Part shown: in pieces, positions 40,901 through 55,600 of the stretch | How positions within the stretch are numbered: the stretch's first letter is position 1 | Layout: every line of letters begins with the position of its first letter | Assembly: GCA_964016985.1 (NCBI GenBank) | Contig: OZ024827.1 | Coordinates: forward strand, 22,957,275-23,021,274 | Length of the DNA: 64,000 bases | DNA from: Anodontia alba | Lineage: Eukaryota > Mollusca > Bivalvia > Lucinida > Lucinidae | Direction: 5' to 3' | The notes under the pieces: generated by a model | What the model saw: the letters and a program-made list of their open reading frames with translations, nothing else | Told to the model about the DNA's origin: nothing | Databases searched by the model: none | Position numbers and translations under genes: made by a program

Positions 40901-43900
40901 TGTTTTTGGAAAATAAAAAAAAACATATTCATCTCAGAACCCTGCTTACCTGGAATATTTTATGTTATCTTTTTTCAATGCAGGAGATTTTGATGTACCT
41001 TCAAGTCGTGAGGACGTGGATCGAGACAGTTCATGGAACCAATGGCTGCGTAATGAAATACATACCTTGTTTATTGAAGCATTAGAAGTATTCAAGGTAA
41101 ATATATTCCATGTGAAACTGATCCTTATGAGAGGCAACATAGCTAGGTGGTTAGAGCATTTGACTGTGATGCTGAAAGTTGCAGCTTCAAATCCAGCTCA
41201 GACCATCACATGAAAACACACCTATTCAAATATATAGAAAATTTCACCTCCAAAAACTAAAAATTTTCAGATAAAAAATTCTGATATTTTTTCATATTTC
41301 TGCTCAAAATATAGATCGAGGGTACTTGTTAGAACTGCCTCACTTGCCTCAGTGAGGCAGTTCTAACAATCTATGTTTTTGAGCAGAAATAAGAAAAATA
41401 ATATATACCCCTGTAAACCCCACTTTTACTATATAAAAGTGGGGTTTAAGGGGGTCAAAATTATGTAGGCATGTTTTCTTGATGAACTGAAAAACTCCCT
41501 GTTCACCCAGCAGTGAAAGGGAACCCTTTGATGGAAGGTTAAAGACGGAAAAAGGAAAAGATCGGACTCTGACCTCCATATGCTATAGCCCAAGCCTAAT
41601 TTTTACCACAACTACTGCAGTAAGAAAATGGGACGTCTTTTTTTTACATACGAGGGATGTTCGAAATGAATTGCTTATTTCTATCTGGAGACTTCAAATT
41701 TCAAGTTAGCCCAAAAGTACTCATTTCATGCCCTCGAAGTACTCCCCGTGACTAGAAATGCAAAGTTTCAGCCGATGTATCCACTTCTTGAAGGCGTCAC
41801 GGTACGCTGATTTGGGCACAGTAATAAGGTACTGATGAATGGCAGATCCAAGTGCCTGTCGGGACTGGTATTTCCGCCCAGCAAAGAATGCTTTCAATTT
41901 CGGAAACAAAAAGAAATCACATGGGGCAAGGTCTGGGGAATACAGGGGGTGAGACAAAACAGTTACTTTTTCTTTCTTCAAAAACGCCGTAACTATTGCG
42001 GAGGTATGAGCCGGAGCATTGTCATGTAGAAGACGGACATGTTTAAAACCAGTGGCAGGGCGTCGTTTCTGATAATACTTTTTCAGTTTCTTCAGTACTA
42101 CGTCTTTGTAGTACTTTCCGGTGATGCTTTTGACCTTTTTCACTGGCACTTTTATTGCGACTCCTTCACCAGAGAAGAACATTGCATACAAAACCTTCTT
42201 TGTACTCAAAGAACGTTTGGCAATTATTGGGCGTTTGCTGTGTTTAGTAGCCCAGATCTTATTGCTAACCTTTCTGACGGGCTCAAAATAATAGACCCAG
42301 GTTTCATCACCTGTGACGACATTGGCAAACTGCTTTTTGTCATATTTTGGAAACATTTGAAGCAGCTTTTTGGCCACTTTAACCCGTTGCCTCTTTTGCT
42401 CGTCAGTCAACAGATGTGGCACCCATCTAGCAGAAATCTTTCTGACTTTCAAATGCTTCTTCAAAATAAGGTGAACCATTGATAGTGATATGCCTACCTT
42501 TCGTGCAATATCACAAACTGTAAATCTGGCATCTCCTTCAATGATTTCCTTTATTTTGGAAACGATTTCTTTACGAGATGCAGATTTTGGCCTACCTGAT
42601 TTCGGTGCATTTTTGATGGACTCTACACCAGACTCAAATTTCTTTTTCCACCGCCGAACTGTGTCATAAGACACACAAGAAGGTCCAAAAGCAGTAGAAA
42701 TTTTAGTCATCAGCTTCTTCAAAGAACAACCAAGTTTTGAGCGAGCTTTGATGTAAGCCTGTATTTCATCTTTTTTGTCGACGCTTCTACCAACCATTTT
42801 TACTGCAGTGGTCAATGACTGCGTGTATTCAAATGGCAAATTTTATGTCTTACACTTAGTCTAACATGTACATTTATACACCATTGTGTAGATATTGAAT
42901 AGCCCTATACAGGTATGTATTGTTTTTTTTCGTGCCCCACGTGGATATCAAGCTAGAGGACAATAAGCAATTCATTTCGAACATCCCTCGTATATTGGCC
43001 GTGCCATGCAAAAAGTCTCTTTCGGCATATGGGTAGAGTGGAGGGCCAGATCAGCCTGCACATCTGCACAGTCTGATCAGAGCTTTCACTGCCCACTCAC
43101 AGAATCATTGGATACTACAGGGCCCGGTTGTTCAAAGCGTCGTTAGCTTAACGAGCTCGTTAAGGGTCATTTCGTTAACTCTTTTAGCGAATTCAGTACA
43201 CAATATTCTGATATTTTTTGCTGAAAAAATGAGAGTAGTAAAGCTACTCACATTTTTTCAGCAAAAAATTTCAGCATATTTGCGTATCACTCGATGTACA
43301 TTTTAACGAATCGTTAACTAACGATGTCGTTAGCTTTGAACAACTGGGCCCAGAATGTTTGAATCACGAACAAAGACCCAGATGGTACTTTGTGCATGTG
43401 CAGGATAATCTGAATCTGCAAATGTTCGGGTTTTCCCTGACTCACATTTTGGCAGGTTTTACTCGCAAAACCTTGTTCTGGACCCTCAAAAATTAGAGGC
43501 AAGAGTCCTAAGTGATGCATATATGATCAATCCAAAATTAATTTTATTTATATAGGGCTTTGTATTTTAATCTATTTGTGAGCTAGAAGGCAAGAATTAT
43601 TAATATCTGGGTAATAATTAACCCGTAAAGCAAATTGTAGCAGACAAAATTCAAGAACTGATTTTATTTTTCATAGGAAATAAGATATGACATTTCATGT
43701 GAATTGTCTGCCTAGCAGACAATTCACATGAAATGTCAAGTCATATTTTTTTTTTCTGAAAAAATAAAAACAAGTACTTCAATGTGTCCTCTGCTGTAGT
43801 TGGGATTGGCACTTTAAGGTTTAACCGCTTTAAATGACAATCCCCTAAATCTTATTAAAGGACCCCTTAATTCCAGAAAAGGGAGTCCCTGGGACCCTCA

Positions 43901-46900
43901 GTTTAAAACCCTGAGGGAAAACCCTGCATGTTCAAAGACACTTTTTCACTTGATGCAGCCATATAACAATGTTGAAGAGTTGATAGTTTATAAGGTGGAA
44001 TTACACTATGGAATGAAATACAAACGTTTGTTAAAAGCATCTATGTGGCCAAGTGCATGTTAAATGGCACTCATGACAGGGCTCCAGAAACTGCCAATCC
44101 TGCAGTCCCCAGACTATTTTTCTGTCCTTGACCAGTGCAGTCTCAGATGCACAAAAATCAGTCAAAAAATTTACCATCTCTGAAAATTTAACATGGAAAA
44201 AAAAAAAAAAAAAAAAAAAATAGGTATGTTGAAACACGTTTTCCCTAGCTTTGAATATTGGAAATACCCTGAGCATTTTACACATGATCATTTTGGACTG
44301 ATCCCTTGGTAAAATGGGTAAAAAATGGATTTATTTGTATCTCTTTGATACTTCACCTGGGGTGAGTACATTTGGTCATTTGGCTTACATAATTGTGAAC
44401 AAATAATTAAGGCAAAAATCAGGTTTTTTCAGCAGACGATATTTTAAAATATTTTTCTTACTTTTCCCAGAAAACAGTTTTCGATATTTCAAGCAAATTG
44501 TCTCCATTTTTTTTTTTCCCCCATAAAACAGGTTTTGACATTTCAAGCAAATTGTCTCCGATGAAGACAATTTGTTTGAAATGTCAAAACAAGTTTTCTA
44601 GGAGAAAATAAGAAAAATATTTTAAAATGTCATCTGTTGAAACAATTAAGGCAGCAGTTTGATTAGGGCCTTTGATAATCACCTGAACATTTACTGCATA
44701 ATACCACCTTAACCTTTACCACACACTTGACTAATCCAGCAGATGAGAAATTGATGATACTTTTCTTATTTTTTCCCAGAAAACAAGTATTGACAGTTCA
44801 TGCACATTTTCTCCAATAGAGACAGTTTGCTTGAAATGTCAAAACATGTTTTCTGGAAAAAAATATGAAAAAATATTTTAAAATGCCGTCTACTGAATTT
44901 TTACCTTGAGTGCTAAGCATTCAGATGAAAAAAAGTACCTTTTGCTCATTTCAGTTTTGCAGGTCCAGATCAGCTGCACAGTTCAGCAAATAGACCTGTG
45001 CCATGATTAATCTCTGGATGTTGCATATCTTTATGACAAATGGTATAGCCATGATCAGATTGGACAGATGTTTACTAAAATGTTCAAATTTCAGATAAGA
45101 TACACTGTTTGCTTAATGAAGTGCATCATTATTGAGTATATGATGTTTAGCATGCTTATAATGTCATGGTGTGGAATCTGATAAGTGGGCCATGTCAAGT
45201 GAAAAAGTGCCCTGGAACATGCCCAAAATGCAGAATCAGATCATACTGTGCATGCAAAAAAATTCATTCAGGGATTTGATCTCCATTCATACATTTTGTA
45301 GTATCCAATGATTTTGTTAGTGGACAGTGCTATGACGGCCCTGATCAGTCTCTGTGGATTCAGCCGGTGCATCTGTGAAGTCTGATCAGGGCCTTGGCTG
45401 TCTGCATATGCCCAAAGATACATTTTTGCAAGGCATGGCCCAGTTATGCTTGTATCAGAAGATAAAGATACGCGTATATTCTCTTTCCAGGTCCATCCAG
45501 ACTTTTCAAACATGGAAGCTGTTTTGGCTTTCCTACAGTTTGTACCAATGGAAGATGAAATTTTAGATTTCTTCAAGCCGGTAGCCACTCAGATCCTGAG
45601 TAAACTGAAGGCTAGACCTTGTATACCCACACAGCCCAACAGTCAAGGTAAGTAATACTAGAGTGAATATTTGTCATTATACACAGTCCCTTTTATTGCC
45701 AGTTTGATAAATCATTCTTGCTTTTGCATGGAATATATGAAAATATCAGATTACTAAAAAAAAAGATGTGCAAACCATGCTCAAATTGTTAATGCTATCA
45801 CTAAAAAAGTGTGCAAACCATGCTCAAATCATTAATGCTTAGCACTCTGGGTGAAAATTTCAGCAGACAACACTATTAAATATTTTTCTTATTTTGTCCA
45901 GAAAATAGGTTTTGACATTTCATGCAGATTGTCTCCAAAGGACAGCTCATGTCAAAAGAATGCAATACAAATATGGAAACATGCAGTACACCACTTCAAG
46001 ATTTATGGGAAATGTGTATAGAAATCATTGCACTATTTGAAACCTCATGGAATAAGAAAAGAAAAGAATCTTCACTACTTGTAAATGCATAGGCTATGAG
46101 CCCAACAAGACATACTACTTTACATGTATCTTCAGATATCACTGTTGGAATATATTCCTTAATACAAATTCATGAAACTGCAGTGAGGAATATATTCTTT
46201 ACCTGAATCTTCAAGGAATATGAGTTGAAAAGTACCGGTATATGGTATTTACCCTAACTACCCTCCCCTGTCAAAGGAGACAATGTTTTTGAATTCCTGT
46301 TTGCTGAACATGACAAGCCTCCTCTGGTAAGGGGTTTACACTAAAAGGAAAGAATCTGGCCCCTTTTAGAATGGAACTCTTTCAGAAGGTAGAAACAACA
46401 ACCTGAAAGTGTGTCTCAAATTACCTTAACCCTTGTCCTGCTGAATAAATTAAGATGCCACACCCACTTCTAATTTTTAGCCAATCAGGTTACTTGATCC
46501 AGATTGTTGTTATAAATTTGCATACTTGATGGCAAACAGTGCAGATCCAGATCAGTTGGCTTCTTCAGAAGCCAACTGATCTGGATCTACACTGTATGCA
46601 AAATAGGATATATCCGGGTTCAGCAGGACAAGGGTTAAGCCTTGTTCTGCTGAACCTGGACATACTCTGCCCGGACATTGCAAACACTGTAGCTCCAGAT
46701 CAGTTGGCTTCTGAAGACACTAGCTCATCTGGATCTGCATTGTTTGTCATTCAGTATAATATATGAATGTATGTCAACAATCTGGATCAAGGAAACTGAT
46801 TTACTGAAAATTAGAAGGGGGTGTGGCATCTTAATTTATTCAGCATGACAAGGGTTAAAGGTGTATTAACCCTTGTCATGCTGCATTAATTATAGTGCCA

Positions 46901-49574
46901 CATATACTTCTAATTTTCAGCCAATCAGATTACTTGATCCAGGTTGTTGATACAAATACACATATTTAATGACAAACAGTGTAGATCCAGATCAGTTGGC
47001 TTATGAAGAAGCCAGCTAATCTGGATCTGCGCTATTTGCAAAGGCAGAGTGTATTGGAGTTCAGCAGGACCAGAATTAAAACTGTCAGAATTGGCTATCA
47101 CAATGATTATAGCATATCAAACATCCTTGTTAATTTCAACAGGAGTTGTGTCATGGAAGATCCCATCACAGACAGTGCGAGTGAGAGATCCATTGGTGAG
47201 AGATGTGATTACACCTGAACTCTTGCAGAAACACCTGAATTTATTCTATCTCCATGGTGATGTGGCTGCCATGTTGAATCCCACTTTAACAGCTTGTCTG
47301 GGAATTGAGAGTTTGACATCGGAACACTTGTTCCAGCTAGGAAAGGCAATGATTCTCAGCAGTATTGGGGATCACTGCAGTAAGTACTGTTGATTTGAGC
47401 ATTCAGCAAGAAATAATATGTAACCTTATATACTGAGGAGCATAGCTCCAGATAAGTAGGGCTATCCACATAAATATTTTTTTTATTTCTTCATAAAAAC
47501 ATTTGTTGTGGGTACTCATTAGAAAGGCATTACTGAGGTGCTTCTAATGAGTACCATCAACATATGGGCCACACTTGCAAGAATGTGTCTTCTGGTATAT
47601 GCAGACACCAAAGGCCCATATCAGCTTATGCATCACAGTCTGATCAGGGCCTTCACAATCCTGTAACAGAATCATTGGATATTGTTAAATATATCAGTTG
47701 AGAGCAAAGGCCTGGATGAAACCTTGCACATGCACAGTATGATGTGAATCCACACACTTTGCGCATGCTTGAAGGCAGTTTTCAGCTTGACACAACACAA
47801 ATGCTTTTGTTGAGCAATAAGGGAAATATGAATACTTTTTTAACTCACTGAAAAAGTGCATTATCTTGAGCTGGGTGAATTTTGATGCAAAGAATGAGGA
47901 TACGTATTGCCGTGGTAGGGTTAATGGTCCTTCAGCAAAGTTTCAGTTACATCAGGGTCCAGTTGTTCAAAGCTAACGATGTCGTTAGTTAAGGATTCGT
48001 TAAAATTTACATCTAGTATTACACAAATATGCTGAAATTTTTTGCTGAAAAAATGTGAGTAGCTTTTGCAATGCAAAAGCTACTCACATTTTTTTTCAGC
48101 AAAAAATATCAGAATATAGTATACTGAATCTGCTAAAACAGTTAACGAAATGACCCTTAACGAGCTCGTTAATCTAACGAGGCTTTGAACAACTGGGCCC
48201 AGGTTGGCACTGACTATATATTTGCATGCAGTTGTACAACCTTGTTCATGGACATTCTATGCAGATAAAGAGCCTTTCTACATCATGTACCAATAAAAAC
48301 TATTCAATAAACATGTATCAATGTACTGTGTTTGCATCTATATATGAATGTGTGCATGTAATTTTCTTTTTTATCTAATTATCACAGTCATTGTACTTGT
48401 ATATAACTATATACCTGTAAGGGTCTTTAATTGAATGAAAAAATATTATTTTCTATTCTATCCTCTACTCTTTTATTCTCTTCTCAACCCAGGGCATGAT
48501 TTGAATGAATAAAATAACCAATTCTATTCTATCCTCTTCTGTTCTATTCTTTACTCATCCCACCTCATGTTGAGTATGATCTTGTACTAATGGTATGAAA
48601 AATTCTTTGCCACAATCGGGATTTTGGAAATCTAAATAAAGGTCATTTCTTTGTCTGATAGATAGTTAAAAAATATAACAAAACTTCAGCCAACAGATAA
48701 CAAACTTCAGCCAACATGTATTGATGTTTTTCCTTGTTTCACCATAAAAAATGTATTTTATGGATACTCAATCATTATACTTGATGTAAAAAATAATAAT
48801 TATCATAAGTCATCACCACAAATACTGCCTTATCTGGAGCTATGTTAGTCCTTAAAGTACTAATCACAACTACAGCAGACATTTTATTTAATTTATTTAG
48901 TTTTTCAGAGAAAAATAAGGCTTGACATTTTGTGTGAATTGTCTGCATAATTCACATGAAATGCCATGTCTTATTTTCTCTGAAAATTAATGAAAAAAAA
49001 AAAGGATGTCGTCTGCTGCAATTTTGCTTAGCACTTTAAGGGTTAAATAAGAAACTTTGCATACTATTATGCTGCTCATTTGCTTTCTAGGTGACAATGA
49101 AGTGGTAATTATCTCAAGATGGTTGGCATGTATGTATCGAAGTCTAGATGAGTTCCAGAATGACGAGACAGTTCTTGACGAGCTGAAAGCCTTCAAGATG
49201 TTACCATTATCAGATGGGGAACTTGTGTCTGTTAATGAGAAGACTGTTTTCTTTCCCATTATGAAGAACATGGAGAGGCAGAGGAGTAGAGGTATGTCAT
49301 GTTCATGTGTAGCAAGTTACGAGAAAACTCCTAGCCATTAAAGCGATATTCAAAAGCAGATACCATAATAAAGTACTTTTGATTTTTTTTGATTTTTTCA
49401 GAGAAAACAGGGGTTGATATTTCTTGTGTACTGTCTTAGCAGAGGATCAAACCTTATTTTCTAGGATTTTCTGTTTAGAATGTTGCCTGCTGCTGTTGTG
49501 ACTGGGACCTTTAAAGGTTAATGGTGAACAGCCTAGCCTGTATGTCTCTGCAGGCTGAACACACACATGCAAAT

Positions 49575-49620
<46 letters not shown>

Positions 49621-52600
49621 ACACACACACATGCACACACACACACACACACACACATCTTACTTTTGCATATGCAAAACATTTTCACTCTAGTATCTCA
49701 AAAACTTCTGAAAAAGAGGTCAGCTTCCAGGTCCACAGCACTAAGTGTGACTGGAAACTACACTACAATGTCCTTATAACACAGTTCGTTATAACATGGT
49801 TTTGGATATAACATGGTTCAAAGATAGATCCCAAAAATGTATAGATTAAATTGAAAAATGACCATAATTGGTCATTTTTCAGTATAATCTAAACATTTTT
49901 CCTTTGGCTACAACACGGTTGTTTAACTAACAAGGTTCATGCTTTGGACCCCATCAATAGTGTTATAAAGAGGTTGTGATGTATCATCACAAATTGACTT
50001 CTTTGACTATACTAACATCTTTTTGTTACATTTACATACCCTGTATACTACACATATTTACCTGGGCGCAGTTGTTCAAAGCTAACGATGTCGTTAGTTA
50101 ACGATTCTTTCAAATTTACATCGAGTGATACGCAAATATGCTGAAATTTTTTGCTGACAAAATGTGAGTAGCTTTTGCAGTGCAAAAGCTACTCACATTT
50201 TTTCAGCAAAAAATATCAGAATATTGTATATTGAATCTGCTAAAACAGTTAACGAAATGACCCTTAACGAGCTTGTTAAGCTAATGACGCTTTGAACAAC
50301 TGGGCCCAGATGTTAGATGGGCCACCTCAAGCAAACAAGTGTCTTTGAACATGTGCAAAATGTGCAGATTCAGATCATCTGGCGCATGTGCAAGTCTTTG
50401 CTCTCCATTCATACATTCTGTAATATCCATACATTCTGTAGTATCCATACATTCTGTAGTATCCAATGAATCTTACTGGATGGTGAAAACCTTGATCAGA
50501 TTGCATGGATGTGCAGGGTGATCTGGGCCTTCTCTGTGTGCATATGCCTGAAGACATGTTTTGGCATGTCATGGCTCAGATGTTAGCAGTCTCAACCAAA
50601 CCACTAGTATTGTTGTTATCTTAGTTCCAGAATCTCTTACTGATGTATGGAATCAAAAGTAATTCCCCATGGATAATGAGACTTGGAATATAATAGTCCC
50701 TTGCATACCATCAGCTTTCATACTGCCTCTTTATGTACCTATTTCAACCTATTTACAGCACATTCCCGCACAGTTAAGCAATATCAAAGTCTTAACATTT
50801 ATCTACTTCTTTATAAAAGCACATGTTGTAGGTACTTATAAATTGCCTCAACAACATGTGCTTTATGATAAAAAATCATATTAAAAATCACATATAAGCA
50901 TCATTAAATATGCCCCTTGTGAAGTCCTCTACTGATCTTTCTTTAAAGTGTTCCCTTATTAGATGGATATTTTACCACAAGATTTCCAGTAATTTTGAAA
51001 AACCTAAGTGCTCAGTGTGTGGTCATTAGGTCAAATACAGTAACCCCTATCTTTTCTATATTTACAGATCCAGTCTACTACTTGCAACAAGATGTGAACA
51101 GTCTCCACCCAGGCTTACTACAAACCTCTGATAATGAGGTCAACTCACAGGTCCAGAAACTCTTAGTGAGATTGGGAATTAAGCAGCTATCGCCCATGGA
51201 TATCATCAATCATCATATACTGCCTGTTTTTAAGTCAGAGCAGTGGCAGGTTTGTAATTATTCGATGTCTTTTTTATTTCAAATGTGTTAATAGCTTAAG
51301 GGGAATGGTAACAATTTCATGGGTGGCAACTCTGTAAAATTTGTTTTACCTCCCTTCTGAAAAGGAAAATGGCTGCTCCTCTTGGGAGCAAATTCTTTCC
51401 TTTTAGAATAGACAACTTTGCAGAAGAGGTTTGATGTGCAGAAAAGCAAATTAATAGTTACAAACACATGTAGTAGTCACAAAAGATAACTAAAAAAAAA
51501 TGCCAGTCATCCTACTAAGTGTATCTACTGTATTTATCCAAAGTATTGGGACACCTTATCTACTTACCATTCTTGTCCTAAAATTTGAAATAGCCTATCC
51601 TACTACCTCTTGATGTGTCTAAAATATTGTTGCTTGTGTGGCACACAGTGTAGACCCTGATCAGATGCTGCATTCTGTGACATCAGATCTGGGTCCACAC
51701 TGTTTGAAAAGGCCTATCTGTCCCAATACCTCAGGTTATTATGGTAGTCTAACTAGTCTTACTTATAAAGTAAAAAATTCATGAGGTATTTACATGTCCA
51801 ATAATGTTGGCATATTTTGAGTTTTTAGCATGTGGTTACCATAGCTGCCCTAAAATTTTGTAAATGTATAAAATTTTGTCCTAAAATTTCATATATGGTA
51901 TATGCAAACAGTGCAAACCAATCAGACAGTACAGTGTGATTAGGGTTTTCAGTATTTGATATTCCATCAAGTATTGGTATTGGTATTTAATAAAACAAAA
52001 CTAATTAAAAAAAAAAAGTAGACAAGAAAAATAATGGAAGAAAGTGTATAAAGTGTTTGAAGCTTTTATCACTTTACTGTACATCAGTATTAAGCAACAT
52101 TAAAACTATATAAATAGCTAAAAAACATTGATAGATTTTCGGGCCCCACGGCATCTGTCCAAAGGTCTTGCATATACATTATACAGTTTGGTTTAAAATT
52201 CAAGGTGAAACATTTTTTTCAATGAGAAACGTTTTCAACACACGGAAATACATGACAGTTAAGGTTTCTTACTATTTATCTGAGATTTACTTTTAACCAG
52301 ATTATATGATTTTATTCTTATCTGTAAAGAAATTGGTAAACTATGATCTATTTATGTTGTTTTAGACTGAAAGTTTGCATTTCCAATGCTTTTTATAGAG
52401 GTGCTGCCATTTTGCTTTGTCATACAAACCAAAATGTCCAAGAATGCATCCAGTTTTTAGCCTAAAATAACATTTAAAACTATATTTAGGGAGCATGCCC
52501 TCAATCCTAGAAAGAAGACAAGACCAGTTCTCATCTTATATCTCTTAAAGACAGACATGTTATGTATGCCTAAATGTTTCATTAGACTCGCTAATTTTTG

Positions 52601-55600
52601 GTTCCAAAAACAAAGTTTTATGCATCATCTTCCAAGTAAAAAAAATATTATATATAAAATTTTCTTCTTAAATTTAATGTCCAAAAATAAGGACCTCCCA
52701 GTTTTTTTTCCCAGAACTTCGCTAATTTTTATTTTGACAATAAGGGAGATGAATACACATTTTTACTTCCATGCAGAATAAGTTCTTTCTTTTAGAGACT
52801 TCTTTTCAGAAGTAGGATTGGAATCCAGCAAAGCAAACAAATCGTCACAAAAATTGTCTCCCTCGTAAAACATGACAGAAAATCTACCACAGGGTATCCA
52901 GTGCCCTAAGCTGTCAGTCAATATGTCTTTTTAGCAATACAATAGCTTGAAATACTTATAAACAAATCAAATCAAATCAAATCAAGTATATTACCTATTA
53001 TACAACTAGGTATTATACATATGTGTATGTTACCTATGCTAATGCTAAGTATTATACATATGTGTATGTTACCTACAATACCTTTGGGTATTATACATAT
53101 GGTATGTGTGTTTTACCTATGATACCTCTAAGTATTATACATATGTTATGTATTACCTATGATACTGCTAAGTAACATACAAATGTTATGTGTATGTTAC
53201 CTACAATACAGCTAGGTATTATATATATGTTATATGTAAATTGCCTATGATACAGCTAGTTATTATACATATGTTATGCATGTATCACCTATGCTACTGC
53301 TAGATATTATACATACGAGTATGTTATGTGTATGTTACCTGTGATATTGCTAAGTATTATATGTATGTTATGTGTATATTACCTATGATAAAGCTAGATA
53401 GTATACATAATTGTATGTTACCTATGATATTGCTAAGTATTATACATATGTTATGTGTATATTACCTATGATATAGTGCTAGGTATTATACATGTGTTAT
53501 GAGTGTATTATCTATGATACGACTAAGTAATAAAAGGTATGTGTGCATTAACTATGATACTACTGGGTGTTATACATATGCTATGTACATGTGACATATG
53601 ATAATGCTAGGTATTAAGCATATTTTATGTGTATTGTATATTACCTATGATGTTGCTCTTAAAGTATATGATTGAGTATCTAATTGTATTCTGCTGTGAT
53701 GGTTGGTATTCATGTATTATTTATGGTGTAACAGATGGGTTACTTTGCCTGGTGTTCATAAATAAACTACCACAAAACTACTATAATGTGCACTTCAGTT
53801 TTATCATCTGGATGAAACCATTTATAGTGAGAAATCGGTCTTGTATTCCAGACAAAGTCAAGACCCGTTCTCATCTCTTATCTCATCTACATCAAAGAGC
53901 AGACAGAAAAAAAGCAATCATTATGCAACATGGAGGAACTGAAGGATGTTGCTCAGGTAGTGACAAACAACGGAATGAAGAATCCCAGCAGGGAACCAGT
54001 ACATTTTACTTGTCTCTATGGCAATAGAATAAATCTGTCAGCAGACTTTCCAGGTAATAGAATATGAGTCAGGTCATGTCAAATGAGTGGTTAAGGTTTG
54101 GCATGCTGGGTAAAAATTTCAGCAGATGACATTTTGAAATATTTTTCTTATTTTTATCTTACCTGAGCAAAAGCACAGGGTGAGCTATTGTGATCACCCT
54201 CTGTCTGTCGTCCATTGTCGTTCGTTGTATGCCATCCATAGTCCGTCATCAACAATTAGTTTGTTAACACTCTAGAGGTCACAGTTTTGACCCAATCTTG
54301 ATGAAACTTGCTGAGAATGTTTGCTTCTATGAAATCTAAGCCAAGTTTGATACTGGGTCACTTGGGGTCAAAAACTAGGTCACCAGGTCAAATCAAAGGA
54401 AAACTTAACACTCTAGAGGTCATAGTTTTGACCCAATCTTGATGAAACTTGCTGAGAATGTTTGCCTCTATTAAATCTACATCAAGTTTGATACTGGGTC
54501 ACTTAGGGTGAAAAAGTAGGTTACCAGGTCAGATCAAAGGAAAAACTTGTTAACATTCTAGAGGTCACAGTTTTGACCCAATCTTGATGAAACATGCTCA
54601 GAATGTTTGTCTCTATGAAATCTAAGTCATGTTCAATTCTGGGTCACTTGGGGTAAAAAACTAGGTCACCGGGCCAAATCAGCAGAAGACCTTGTTAGCA
54701 CTCTAGAGGTCATAGTTTTGAGTCAATCTTGATGAAACTAGCTGAGAATGTTTGCCTCTATTAAATCTACGTCAAGTTTGATACTGGCTCACTTGGGGTG
54801 AAAAACTAGGTCACCAGGTCAAATCAAAGAAAAAACTTGTTAACATTCTAGATGTCACAGTTTTGACCCAATCTTGATGAAACTTGCTCAGAATGTTTGT
54901 CTCTATGTAATCTAAGTCATGTTTGTTTCTGGGTCACTTGGGATAAAAAAACTAGGTCCCCAGGCCAAATCAGCAGAAGACCTTGTTAACACTCTAGAGG
55001 TCATAGTTTTGACCCAATCTTGATGAAACTTGCTGAGAATGTTTGCTTCTATTAAATCTACATCAAGTTTGATACTGGGTCACTTGGGATGAAAAAGTAG
55101 GTCACCAGGTCAAATCAAAGAATAAACTTGTTAACATTCTAGAGGTCACAGTTTTGAGTCAATCTTGATGAAACTTGCTCAGAATGTTTGTCTCTATGAA
55201 ATCTAAGTCATGTCCAATTCTGGGTCACTTGGGGTAAAAAAACTAGGTCACTGGGCCAAATCAGCACTCTAGCCGTCACATTTTTGAAGCAGTCATCATG
55301 AATCTTATGCAAAAATGTTTTTCTTGATAAGTTCTAGGTTAAGTTAAAAACTGGGTCACTTGGGGTCAAAAACTAGGTCACCTTGCCGAATCAGCAATAA
55401 ACCTTGTTAACACTCTAGCGGGTTCATTTTTGAAGCAATCATCATGAATCTTACTCAAAATGTTTTTCTTGATAAGTTGTAGGTCAAATTCAAAACTAGG
55501 TCACTTAAGGTCAGAAATTAGGTCACCTTGCCAAATCAGCAGAAAACCTTATCAACACTCTAGTGGTCACATTTTTTAATTAATCATTATGAATCTTGCT

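Noticed and set aside
42039..42482. 147-residue plus-strand open frame
   Set aside because: It is antisense to the mariner transposase.
49447..49811. Overlapping open frames rich in Cys-Val or Thr-His
   Set aside because: They are the CA microsatellite read in different frames.
53629..54027. 132-residue plus-strand open frame
   Set aside because: The conserved NOV-like frame is one base off; this one has no family match and spans the intron.
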